Below, piece by piece: positions 34,257-44,403 of a stretch of 64,000 nt of DNA. Under the pieces are notes generated by a model. That model ran no database searches. It was given only the letters and a program-made list of their open reading frames with translations, and had not been told where the DNA came from. Each line of letters starts with the position of its first letter. Position 1 is the first letter of the stretch. A program made the translations under genes and the position numbers. The stretch spans positions 19,048,794-19,112,793 of the forward strand of contig CM046327.1 of NCBI GenBank assembly GCA_025403435.1, in the 5' to 3' direction. Origin of the DNA: Artocarpus heterophyllus. Its lineage: Eukaryota; Streptophyta; Magnoliopsida; Rosales; Moraceae.

Positions 34257-36258
34257 ATGGAGAAAAAAATTAGCCATTTTCTCATTATTTATCTGCTCAT
34301 TTTATTATTAGCAACTGTTGTGTTTGGGACCTCACAACCAAAAAGTGGTCCAAACAAGGCATTAGTTCCAAAGAGGCACTTTGTGTTGGTTCATGGGGGT
34401 GGTCATGGCGCTTGGTGCGGGCACAAAGTCACAGCCCTTTTGCAATCCGACGGTCACAACGTCACAGCTCTTGATCTAACGGCTGCTGGGATGCTGCTAC
34501 CGTGTTTGCCACTGCTCTTATGCCTGGTCCAAACCTCAGTTACCTGACCATAGCGAATGAGGTGAATATTCTTTGATAATTTATTACCGTCGTTGTCGTT
34601 TTTTTTTTTTTAATTTATTAATAATAAAAAAATGATAAAAAAATACTCGCTTTTATATTTATGGTAGAAATATTAAAGTTTCGGATTTGTACTACACAAA
34701 TATAGATTAATTAAAGATCAATAAAACTTGACATGAGTCTGAACACAAAGAATTGAGTACACACAGCTTTGGCGGTTTCTAATTATTGGAGAAAGAAATA
34801 CTCATCGCCAAAAAGAAAAGAAATAATTTAAAAAAAGTGTTCCATCACATATTATTAAACCAAGTCCCTTTTTTAAGTGACTGACTTATGGGATGACATA
34901 TATTTCGAACCTATTGGTACATATTGTTATTTTAATTATTGAATTATCTTTTTAATGATCAGATTTATGATTGTAAATAGTTTTATATTACGTGTTGTAA
35001 ATTTTTAACGTAAAAAATTACAAATCACACTATTAGAAAGCTAATCTATCAGTTAATATAACAATATATACTAATTGCGTCAAAATGTATAACCCTATTT
35101 CATAAAACACAATTTTACCATATGTGCTTCTATAAAGTTCATGGTAAAATTCTTTTATGATGTGTATATCTTCACCCTCGATGGAAAAAAGTAGTGGGGT
35201 CCCTTCCAGTTTTCACCGAACATTTTTCAATTACATTATTGTCGAGCAATTTTAACATTTTTCATTACGATATTGAACAGAAATTAGCTAATAACAATTG
35301 TTTTTTTTTTTTTGTTGAAAATTGTACAGGCCACACAAAGATTGGGTAATCCTATGGATTTAGAATATATATTTGCTCAGGGTCCTAACAACCCTCCAAC
35401 AGCTGTTAAACTTGGACCCAACTTCATGGCGTCAAAGGTGTACCAGCTTTCCCCACGTGAGGTAGGGCCTGTTTAGTACAGCTTTTATTTGTGTTTTTAG
35501 TTAATAAAAAAAGAAAAGTAAAAGCTATAACTTTTTAGCAAGTATTTGAAACCATATTTTAAAAGAGCTTTAATGAGTCAAAATGGTTTCAATTATTTTT
35601 AAAAGTTACAAAAATGTAACATTTAATTTTATAATATATTATTGATACTTTGGTACAAGTTTTAAGTCTATTTTAGAAGTACTTTTTTAAGAAGCTACTT
35701 TTTGTGACTTTAACAGAAAGCACTTCTAGAGAGCAAAACTCTTCTGATAATTCATCTAAAAACTTCCAAAAGCAGCTTTTGGACTCAGGAAGCCAAAAAT
35801 AACTTTTAGGAAGCCCTTCCAAACATGCCCGTAAAACACTTGAAGTAGTAGAATTAGAAATTTTGGTAATTAGTAGTTATAATTTAATTTATCAATATAC
35901 ATATTACAAGCGTATTGTGTTAATTAATCGACTAACATGTGTTTTATATATAATGGTAAATGGAAATCAGGATTTGGCTCTTGCACTATCGTTAGTGAGA
36001 CCTTTCCCTCTTTTTAAAAACGAAGTATTGGTGACGAAGGAAACAGGATTCACCAAGGGTAAGTATGGATCGGTTTGTAGAGTATTCATCATCTGCGACC
36101 AAGATCTTACGATCGAGGAGAGCTTTCAGAGATGGATGATAGAGCGGAATCAGCCTAATGAAGTGAAGGTCATAAATAGGACAGATCACATGGTCATGTT
36201 CACTAGACCACTCAAACTGTTTTCATACCTTGGAGAGATTGCTGAGAAGTATTATTAA
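34257..36258 (+). pseudogene. Secreted-type methylesterase, catalytic serine segment deleted
   Basis: Alpha/beta-hydrolase of the MES family. Pieces are 34257-34561, 35330-35461 and 35971-36258, with GT-AG borders throughout. Exon 1 starts with a hydrophobic signal peptide (residues 1-24), unlike the intact 48-kb gene, then [17 protein letters not shown] (oxyanion-hole HGGG block) and [14 protein letters not shown]. It then jumps straight to [20 protein letters not shown] in another frame. The roughly 60 residues that should lie between, including the GHSxGG nucleophile, are gone, and the join is out of frame, so translation stops at 34545. Exons 2 and 3 are otherwise open: GPNFMASKVYQLSPRE, VFIICDQD (Asp), TDHMVMF (His) and LGEIAEKYY. 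Intron 2 contains a MITE that begins at the donor site. No active esterase can be made. Confidence 0.85.
35465..35830. mobile_element. Tourist-like MITE at a splice donor, GTA duplication
   Basis: A 366-bp element. Left end GGGCCTGTTTAGTACAGCTT; right end, on the other strand, GGGCATGTTTGGAAGGGCTT. GTA flanks both sides (35462-35464 and 35831-35833). The left GTA is itself the 5' splice donor after GAG. Removing the element leaves GAG|GTAAAA, the donor form seen in paralogous exons (GAG|GTAAC, GAG|GTAAG). The body contains AGCAGCTTTTGGACTC-like mirrored words. Confidence 0.8.
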
Positions 36259-36767
36259 TATTTAAGCTATAATCTGAGTTGGCTTTGGCACAAGATATAC
36301 CGTTTGGTATTGTTTTGAGAACTTTTGAAAATGTTTTGAAAATTCTCATTTTTCAAAACAAATTAATTTTTATTTATTTTAAAAACGTTATCAAACGAGA
36401 TCGCCCCTTTATCTGGATCTTATGCTGTTCAGAAAATAAAAATGCAGACTTGTTACTTGATATTCTTGTGCTTGTTAAAGATAATATGAAATGAATTTCC
36501 TTACTGGTTATGTTATTGTAGTTTGTTATTTGTTCTGCTGAATAATAATCTAGAGGACAATTATTCCCAGCAGAAAAGAAGAAAACATAGCCTCTTAATT
36601 GATTGAGAAGAAGTCATACTATCACATCACAATATTGCTTGCTTTTGTCCTTGTCAAAAGAACATCGTATAAAAATGCATTCATATAGCATTTTAATGTG
36701 ATGTTAAATTAGTGCATGGATGCTGAATTTTAGCATTTGAGAAGCCAAAAAGTCACTTCATTTCCCA

Positions 36768-36809
<42 letters not shown>

Positions 36810-37010
36810 TTTAAATGTAATCTTTATTGTAGGAGTCGATAAATCTTTATTGTTACCTAAGAGGTTTTTCTATTTTTTTCTTCCATATGAATAATCCTGT
36901 TGAGTATGTGTAATTTTAGACTGATTAGATTAGAATCATGTTAGAATAAAAAATAAATTTAATAGAATTTGATAAAAATCTAATAGTTGTGCACACTCAA
37001 AGACAGACTA
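36259..37010. other. 3' flank of pseudogene, AT-rich
   Basis: Holds a possible small element at about 36298-36402 (ACCGTTTGGTATTGTTTTGA, mirrored by AACGTTATCAAACGAG) and a TAA microsatellite at 36768-36809. No gene. Confidence 0.4.
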
Positions 37011-37011
37011 G

Positions 37012-37095
37012 GTACATGATAATCCACCAACTTCCTGGCTTTTTGGACCAGATTTCATGGCAACCAAAGTTGTTCGACTATTTCGCCAAACAGAG
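37012..37095 (+). pseudogene. Methylesterase middle-exon remnant
   Basis: Reads NPPTSWLFGPDFMATKVVRLFRQTE and is followed at once by the donor GTAAG. This matches the end of the middle exon of the damaged gene (NPPTAVKLGPNFMASKVYQLSPRE, 35330-35461). The 5' part of the exon is missing or unrecognisable. Its matching last exon may be the remnant at 41098-41205, 4 kb away. Confidence 0.75.
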
Positions 37096-38129
37096 GTAAG
37101 AATACCTCTATCACACCAAATAACTAAAGATCTAATAATTATACTATCGTCTTAGACACATCGTTACCATACCCAATTATAAAACAAACAAGAAAAGTTT
37201 CTTCCGAAGATAGATGGACGAATACTCATTGTCTTACTCTATGTTTGGTCTCTCTAAACTCCGTAGAAAAGTTGTAATCCTTTCGTCTTTTTATATACAA
37301 TGAAAATTTATCCAAATTTCAAACTGTTGTACTTATTTGTTCGAACGAAGTCTTTAACAAATTTGAATTTTAAATTGACATTATCTCTTAGATACGTTTT
37401 TAGATTCTGGAAAATGTAAAATCCTTCAATGATATACTTCATTTAAATCTCCTTGAACACTTCTAAGCTCCAGCTTTTTTAAATAAGTGATAAAACCCAC
37501 TTTTATTCAAATTCCCGATCCTACTTGAATTCACATTTGCTCTTCATGGTTACATTGACTTAGAATCTGCTTTGAATTTGAATTTGAATGTGACTATGAA
37601 AATCTTTTAAAAAACATGAGAATATCTCTATAATAATTCTAGATAATTTTGAAATATTTCTTGAATCTCTTTTGACATTTTTTTAAATATTTTTCACAAA
37701 AATTCACGTTAATTTAGATAAGTACAAGTCAATTATGCCAATTCAAAAATCTAACGTGACGATTGAGGCTTTGAAAGGATCAAGCACTAATTAAAAAGTG
37801 GCCTATGTTGAAGACTAGGTGGCTCTTTTGACTGGAGATTTTTTCTTTTACTTGAGTGAGGAGGATCAATAACATTGTTGTTCTTAATTTTGATCTTCGA
37901 GCTATAGTAACTTCTGAGTGCTCTTCTGGGAATTGTTAATTTTTTGCTCCCCTTTCGCTTTATTCTTTTAATATTTCCTTGCCAACCGGAGAGGCTTTCT
38001 TTTAAAGAGGGATTTCTTCTTGCTGGCTCTGTCTCTTTCTTTGTTTGTATTGAATTTTTTGCTTTTTAACCCAAAAAATAAAATAAAGACACATTGCAGT
38101 TCTCACATGATCAGTACTATTGGTGTGTC
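37096..38129. other. Intergenic or former intron, nothing recognised
   Basis: AT-rich sequence without defined repeats or exons. If the exon remnants at 37.0 and 41.1 kb came from one gene, this was its intron. Confidence 0.4.
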
Positions 38130-38132
38130 TTA

Positions 38133-38252
38133 GGGTCCGTTTGGTTCGAGTATTTAAATAAAATATTTAAATAAAGATTTAAATTTTTGTGAGAAAAAAT
38201 ACTGTAGTAAAATAATTTAAACTGTGATTCGAGTATCGAAACAAACGAGCCC
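38133..38252. mobile_element. Tourist-like MITE (family 2), TTA duplication
   Basis: A 120-bp element. Left end GGGTCCGTTTGGTTCGAGTA; right end, on the other strand, GGGCTCGTTTGTTTCGATAC. TTA flanks both sides (38130-38132 and 38253-38255), the typical PIF/Harbinger target. It is the opposite orientation of the copies at 30976 and 32225. Confidence 0.85.
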
Positions 38253-38405
38253 TTAAGAATAATCCTTTATTGCCACGGGCTTGGATTAAAGAAACGTACA
38301 CAATACAATCTAATGAAAAAGCCTGTTTCTAGTGAAAACGACATGGCATTTACCGCAAAAGAAGAATGATGACAATCGTTCTATCATTAAAAAAACAAAA
38401 AGAAA

Positions 38406-39108
38406 GATATTTGCGTCGTAGGTCCTCAATCTTTTTAATTTTTAGCATTTAGGTTTTCTTTTAAAATTTAGACACTTAGGTCCTCAAACTTTTAATTTGT
38501 TGACACTTAGGTCTTTATTTTTAGAATTTAAACACTTAAGTTCCCAAACTCTTAAATTTTTGCACTTAAATCCCTAAATTTGGATACTCAGGTACCCAAA
38601 CTCTTAATTTGTTGGTACCATTAGTCCACATTTTAATAATTTAGATACTAAAATTCTCAAATTTTAATTTTTTGTCACTGTTAATCCTCATCAATTTTTT
38701 TTGCTTGTTAAATGCTATACAAGATGGCAATATTTTAAAAAATTATGTTTTCAAGACCTAAGGAACCATAAAACCTCAAAATATTGTTATCTTGTATAGC
38801 ATTTAACAACAAAAAATGATGGGGAATAACGGTGACAACAAATTAGGATTTTAGGATTTCAATGTCCAGATTCTTAAAATAAAGCCTAACAGTGTCAACA
38901 AATTAAGAGTTTGGGCACCTAAGTGTCCAAATTTGGGACCTAATTGCAAACAGTTTAAGAGTTCCGAGAGGTGAATGTCTAAATTCTCAAAATTGAGACT
39001 TAAGTGCCAACAAATTAAAAGTTTGGGGACTTAAGTGTTTAAATTCTTAAAATAAAGACTTAAATACCAAAGATTACAAAATATAGGGGACTTATGATGC
39101 AAATATCC
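38406..39108. mobile_element. Long inverted-repeat (foldback) element
   Basis: A 703-bp palindrome-like unit. The left end 'GATATTTGCGTCGTAGGTCC' mirrors the right end 'GGGACTTATGATGCAAATATC'. Pairing continues through phrases like AAACTTTTAATTTGTTG(A/G)CACTTAGGT / ACTTAAGTGCCAACAAATTA. It reaches the centre near 38757, where TGCTATACAAGATGGCAATA mirrors TATTGTTATCTTGTATAGCA. Each arm of about 330 bp is itself made of repeated 'CACTTAGGTCCTCAAACTTT' units. It is flanked by A-rich sequence. Best fit is a MULE-type or foldback non-autonomous transposon. Confidence 0.8.
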
Positions 39109-39728
39109 AAAAAAAAAGGAAACCACCTGTCGTTTATTATATTGAACCACGTATTATTTATCTCTGGTTTTGAATGTCGTTTCAGTGTCATTTTGCACCA
39201 CCGGAGAGGTAAAAAAGCACGCATGTTGTACTTTCAGAATTGTTTTCAAATAACAAAAAATAAAGAATCTTTAAAAAGAAAGAAAGAAAGAAAGAAACAA
39301 AGCAAGGTAATTTTTTTCACGATACACGACATCTCAAACGGCATCGTAGCACTGTTCTCTTTTTAGATAAATTACAAAATATTTGTCCGTTAAAATTTTA
39401 TCAGAACATAAATTAGAGGTAAATAACACCCCAAAATTTTTCACTCTTAAAGAGCCAAAGAAATGCACATATATATAGATATATAATGACTTTTATTGAT
39501 TAAAAACCCTAACAATGACCTTATTTCTTCATTATTTTTCTTGATTTTTTTCTCGATTCGACTTAACTTTTTCGTTCGAATTTCCTCACTTATAAACTGT
39601 TTACATCCTTCCTTCTCGATCTTCAATTCTTGCGCACAGCTATTTCTTGACTGACATAGTGTGCATTCAACAACATAATGTAGCATTGACGAGCATCAAT
39701 GGGGGACAAATTAACGAGTGTGTTTGGC

Positions 39729-40090
39729 AACTTATGTGGCGTTTGACGCATGAGTTTAAGTCAATTCAAACTATAAACACTGTTTAAATTGACATTTTAT
39801 GGAGTGATAACTGAGACCATTTTAAATCATAGAGGTAGTTTTAAACTAGCTAGAACGTTCAGAATCTAAACTTTGTGTCCTTCTTCAAATTCATACTGTT
39901 TGAACTATTTTCTAGAGTAAAAATCATTCTCATTCTCGTTTTCTTTTGTAAACCGTAGTTTTTAAACACTAGTTCATGTTTTAAACTTGATGTGATAGTT
40001 TATTTTTGCTTTAAACTTTTTTATTTCAAACGTCAGTTTAAAACCATTTGTTTAAAACACACAGTTTAAAACTTACAGTTCAAAACATAA
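39729..40090 (-). repeat. Family-3 repeat, inverted copy
   Basis: Read on the minus strand it follows the neighbouring copy at 40093-40516: GAGAATGAGAATGATTTTTAC, then AGTTTAGATTCTGAACG, TTTAAAATGGTCTCAGTTAT, and an end TCATGCGTCAAACGCCACAT. The outer terminal repeat at the 40090 side appears lost. Confidence 0.7.
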
Positions 40091-40092
40091 AA

Positions 40093-40516
40093 GGGTTCAT
40101 TTGGTGTGCGGGTTCAAAATGATATGGTTTAGAACTTTATAGTTTAGACTGTGGGCTTTAAACTGTGTGGTTTAAATGGTGGTTTTGAACTGGTGTTTAA
40201 AACGTAAATATTCAAAAGGAGAATAATGGTTTAAAACGAGAACTGCTGTTTGAAAAAAGTATAGTTTATAAAGGAAAATAAGAATGAGAATGATTTTACG
40301 GTAGAAATGGTTCAAAACCACTTAAACTTAAGGTGAGGTAAGTTTAGATTTTAAGTATTTTGGCCGATTTAAAACTGTTTCTATTGTTTAAAATCACCTC
40401 AGTTATTATTTTACTAAATGCTAGTTTGAATAGCCTCTATGGTTTAAAACCTACGCACCAAACTGCACAAAAGTTCTAAACCACACCTTTCTGAACCCAC
40501 GTACCAAACAAACCCT
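40093..40516 (+). mobile_element. Family-3 MITE with terminal inverted repeats
   Basis: Left end GGGTTCATTTGGTGTGCGGG; right end, on the other strand, GGGTTTGTTTGGTACGTGGG. The body is rich in GTTTTAAAC/GTTTAAAAC words and contains GAATGAGAATGATTTTACGG. A further copy lies at 44041-44403. A target duplication was not resolved. Confidence 0.75.
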
Positions 40517-40747
40517 TAGTTTCAACTTATTAATTCTAACATTATAGTATAAAGCTCTCACATATTATTTTAATTCCAACTACATTTTTAAACACTCTAA
40601 ACACCCCTCTTTCCCTAACCTGGTCAGAGAAAGTAAATACTATTTGATGACTCATATATAGACAATCTCTTTTGCGTAAAAACTAGGCAAAGATTTTCCA
40701 AGCTAGACTTCGTTAGCATATTACAAGTAAAGCGCACGCGGACAAAT

Positions 40748-40832
40748 TAAGGGGGTGTTTGAAAGGTGGTGGGAACCGGTGGTGGGAACCACTTTTACTG
40801 TAGCATGTGAAAGCTTTACACTGTGAAAGATT
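40748..40832. mobile_element. Truncated family-1 MITE
   Basis: Opens GGGGGTGTTTGAAAGGTGGT, then 'CTGTAGCATGTGAAAGCTTT' and ACACTGTGAAAG. The second half is missing. Sequence after 40832 is unrelated. Confidence 0.55.
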
Positions 40833-40985
40833 AGTCAAAACTGTATCCATAAAGCATATTTAGAATTTCAAAAAATTTCACAACCTCGACTCTGGTACCC
40901 CTTTATTGGAAATTTCTTGAAACTCCAACACCAAGCTCTTTCTTTGAAGATGAACACTCTTACATATTACAACTCCTCACACTCT

Positions 40986-41069
40986 CAAAAAACTTGTTTA
41001 AAAACCTTGGTTCTTCTCTTCTTTAATCAAAAAACTTGTTTAAAAACCTTGGTTCTTCTCTTCTTTAAT
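40986..41069. repeat. Perfect 42-bp tandem repeat
   Basis: Two identical 42-bp units (40986-41027 and 41028-41069) begin CAAAAAACTTGTTTAAAAAC and end TTCTCTTCTTTAAT. They lie just before a polypyrimidine-AG and a methylesterase exon remnant. Confidence 0.85.
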
Positions 41070-41097
41070 TTCAGAAGTTCTTACTAATTAAATTTGT

Positions 41098-41205
41098 TGG
41101 ACGATTGAACGGAATCCATCTAATGAAGTGAAGGTCATAAATGGAACACATCATATGGTCATGTTCACCAGACCACTAAAAGAGATTTCTGAGAAGTGTT
41201 TTTAA
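41098..41205 (+). pseudogene. Methylesterase last-exon tail remnant
   Basis: Reads WTIERNPSNEVKVINGTHHM, then VMFTRPLKEISEKCF and a stop. It aligns with the C-terminal part of the 36-kb exon (WMIERNQPNEVKVINRTDHMVMF) but lacks eight residues before the final EIxEK. The catalytic Asp in the usual D-H pair is replaced by His (THHM), and the upstream Asp block is missing. It ends only 110 bp from a fragment on the opposite strand. Confidence 0.75.
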
Positions 41206-41315
41206 TATTTTAGCTATATATAATCTGTATAAGAATTGGGATATTCTTGACTGCTCTAGCTGTGGTTGGGAGGGGAAAAAAATGTGTAGTAATAGCTCCA
41301 CCCGGGGAACCAACT

Positions 41316-41416
41316 CCATATGTGTCGTTGGAAAAGTTCTTTGTTTTATACAAGTTTTGGGTGAATAATTTTTCTGGCCTTAATAAAGTCTTAGCTACTT
41401 CAAGAGCCTTAAGAAC
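41316..41416 (-). pseudogene. Methylesterase last-exon start remnant, minus strand
   Basis: Minus-strand translation LKALEVAKTLLRPEKLFTQN, LYKTKNFSNDTYG corresponds to the start of the last exon of the 48-kb gene ([25 protein letters not shown]). After TYG the sequence turns into unrelated residues, so the Asp/His half is lost. It belongs to the leftward-facing half of the cluster. Confidence 0.75.
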
Positions 41417-41429
41417 ATATTTAAGCATT

Positions 41430-42155
41430 TGAATTTTGAAGCAACTAAGAAATTCATGCAGATCCACGTAGGTTTGAATTTGATTAAAACAGAAATGTGC
41501 GTAGCTCAATGGGTTTCCCAATAAGATTTCAAATTTATTATACAAATATTTGAATTTTTCTTTTTGTCGTAATAAAAAGTGTTCACCAATGAGATTCTCT
41601 ATCCTTTTTTATTTCGTCTTGCTCAGGATAATCTGAGCCGTCTCATTTAGAATAATGGATTTTGAAATTTAATTTTGCTTCTATTATAGTTATGTGGATT
41701 CTTTAATGATGGTGTCATTTTTTGCAAAAGAAAGAGGAATAATTAGCATCGTATTTTAGATAGATACTTATAGTACTAATTTCTCGAGCCAATTAGTTTA
41801 TAAAGATAAGTAGAATATTTTCTTTGGCAAATTAATTTTTCTTCCGATAGGCAGGCTGTTCTTCTTAATTTGTTGGGAGCTAAGCAACAAAATAATAATA
41901 ATAATAATAAATAGTCTTTTCTGAATTGTATGAAGTCATTAAGCAAACAACGAATCTATGAGTATTTGAACCCGAATTGACAAACATTTATTTGAGCTCT
42001 TGTCCTTATTTTTTCATGATCAAGTCCCTCAGAATTAAATGCCCACTTCTTTTGTTCAGTATTAGCTAAGTCTATTCGGAGTTTTTTATGGTCACGTTGC
42101 TTGAAAAAATTCTTGTATTTGGCGGGTTTTTTTCATTTCTTATTTTTTATTTCTT
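41430..42155. other. AT-rich, nothing recognised
   Basis: Contains a short AAT run (41890-41910). No exon-like sequence was found. Confidence 0.45.
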
Positions 42156-42159
42156 AATA

Positions 42160-42311
42160 GGGTGTTTGGCATGGTGGCTAGAACAACTGGCTTGAACTAT
42201 AAATACTGTAGCATATAAGAGCTTTACACTGTTAAAACATTTTTTCTTTACTGTAATATGTGATAGCTTTACATTGTTCCTAAGTCAGTTAGAACCAACT
42301 TTGCTAAAAAG
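42160..42311. mobile_element. Family-1 MITE
   Basis: Opens GGGTGTTTGGCATGGTGGCT and has the core CTGTAGCATATAAGAGCTTT ACACTG. A mirrored second half follows (GTAATATGTGATAGCTTTAC) and a right end AAGTCAGTTAGAACCAACTT. The opening is nearly identical to that of the copy at 51428. Confidence 0.7.
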
Positions 42312-42574
42312 GTTATAAATCTAGTTTCCTGCAATAGGCACTCCACAAGAAATTGACTTGGAAATCGATGCATCACGACACATAACAAAGGTCCCAAGTG
42401 ATTCTACTGCCAATATCTTAGCTACACACATTTGTTACCACTAACCATCTCCCGAATTATCTAACGAAGTTCAAAGCAACTCTCAACAAAACCAAAGATT
42501 CGATATAGATATTATTTATTCTGGCAATGAGATTGTTTCTATAACATAAAATATAACTAAATCAAACTAGGTTT

Positions 42575-43324
42575 TTAAGCATATTTATGAGCAATCTCCA
42601 CCAAAGAGTCACAGAGTTCTTGTGGCTTTGAAAGCATTGGCACGTGATCCGATCCACGTAGATCTATTGCTTCGGAAACTCCACTGTTTCGGATTGTCGA
42701 TTGCTGAAAAAATTGTGGTATTAATTTATCTTCATCACATACAACATAGACGCGAGGGACCGACCCATATTTGTCCTCGGAAAAGTTATTTGCTTTGGAC
42801 AAGTCTTCACGGAAAAGTTTTACTGGCCTTATTAAAGTCTTGGCTAGTTCAAGAGGCTTTAGTTTAAGAACATATTGAAATAATTCGTTAGTTAGAGATC
42901 ATGAAGCAAGTAATAAGAATCTAGAAATTCTTATAATAGAAAAGGCAATTTCACTCCATCAACGACGTATAGTGTTTGCCATGGATTAAGATTTTAATGG
43001 CTTGGTCCATAACTGTCCACGCTTAAATCTACTGTACGCAATACAGAATAGACCGTGAAAAAGTTAATTCGACATTCTAAATACTGTGCTCTGTCGGTAG
43101 AGTAAAATTATCTCATCCACCATATAGATTTCATAATAAATTGATGAAAATTGTGTAGTTTTGATTATTCGAAATTATATATTTGCGTTACCTCAATGGG
43201 GCTTTGTTGATACACATTTGAAGACAAACACTTGTAACCGACAAAAAAGTACTGTTTCCGTACTGTTTCTGTAGAGTGCAACTTGACTGTCCAACCATAC
43301 ATGTTGTGGAACTCTCTGGAAGTA
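42575..43324 (-). pseudogene. Methylesterase remnant, exons 2 and 3 only
   Basis: On the minus strand, exon 3 (42856-42575, 282 bp, the same length as in the intact gene) is fully open: [27 protein letters not shown] with the Asp, [18 protein letters not shown] with the His, then EIAHKYA and stop. Exon 2 (43324-43192, GT and AG borders present) is 133 bp instead of 138. Its first half reads YFQRVPQHVWLDSQ in one frame and its second half KCLSSNVYQQSPIE in another. No first exon, hence no nucleophile serine, was found before 46 kb. It is a 5'-truncated and frameshifted paralogue of the 48-kb gene. Confidence 0.82.
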
Positions 43325-43329
43325 CTTTG

Positions 43330-44040
43330 AAAAAAAAAAAAAAAAAGGCAAACGAAAGGAAAAATATTAGCTTTCTCCCACTTGTAATGCCGTAAAATAT
43401 AATTCAAGTGGTGCCATATCCTCTAACATTAGTATTTATGGTTAAAATTTGATTCCTAATTGCTGTGTTACGTTTTTTTTTCCTCGATGAAATTTTCGTT
43501 TATAGAAGAACAGAAAAAGAAAATACAATATTGAGAACATTTGAACAAAGATTTACTTATATCAACCACGCTAATACCGGTGTCACATGACATGTAGAAG
43601 AATTAATAGTCCATTTGGATCTCTATTGGTATTAAAACATTAGAACAAAAAACACCATAGTAATTTAAATTTTATTAAAGAAAATATTTAGTTTTAATTA
43701 AAATATTTGGTTGTTACAATATTAAATACTCATATATTATAATGTTTAAAAATTAAATTATAATATTAAAGCTCTTATATGTTATAATATTTTTAAGGGC
43801 TTGGTTTAATGCTCCTAAACATCGCATTAACAAAATCTAATTACACAACAAAACTCTGAAAGACTAGCTAGAGTAACGATAAGCTACTTTTGTAAACCTC
43901 CATTTCTACTGTACGATAATATATAGACAAATCAGTTTCCGCGCAACTGGTCCTACTTGGTTTGGAATCAGAAGAAGAAACAAAATGGTACGACGACCAC
44001 GTTGTGAATTTAGCAAAAAAGCAAGCATGCAATAAAGTTG
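43330..44040. other. AT-rich, no exon found
   Basis: 43670-43800 is an AT-rich tract with mirrored TATTATAATGTTTA-like words. The 60-residue minus-strand frame 43868-44050 shows no hydrolase motif, so the missing first exon is not here. Confidence 0.45.
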
Positions 44041-44403
44041 AAGGGTTCATTCAGTAAGCAGTTTTGAAATGATATGGTTTGAAATTAAACTCTATGTTTT
44101 AAACTTTTTAAGTTTTAAATTGCATATTTTAAACGGTGATTTTGAATTAATATGTGAAATGTAAAGATTTTAAATGAGAATAAAATATCATATTAAGTTT
44201 AAAATAAGAACTAGTGTTGAAAAAACTATTGTTTATAAAAAAAAAGCGAGAATATAAATAGCTTTTAAGAAATACAAAGTCTGAATTTTTTGTATTTTTA
44301 TCAATTTAAAACCATATTTATAATTTGAACTGGCTCACTAAATGTTAATTTGAATTACCTTTATAGATTGAATTGGTCTAAATCCATGCATTGAACGTCA
44401 CAT
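44041..44403 (+). mobile_element. Family-3 MITE copy
   Basis: Opens AAGGGTTCATTCAGTAAGCA then TGATATGGTTTGAAATTAAA, and follows the 40093-40516 copy through 'TAAGAACTAGTGTTGAAAAA' and 'AACTGGCTCACTAAATGTTA' to CATGCATTGAACGTCACAT. It is more AT-rich and eroded than its relative. Confidence 0.65.

Noticed and set aside
43868..44050. Possible first exon of the 42.6-kb methylesterase remnant
   Set aside because: No HG-oxyanion or GHSxGG motif in any frame.
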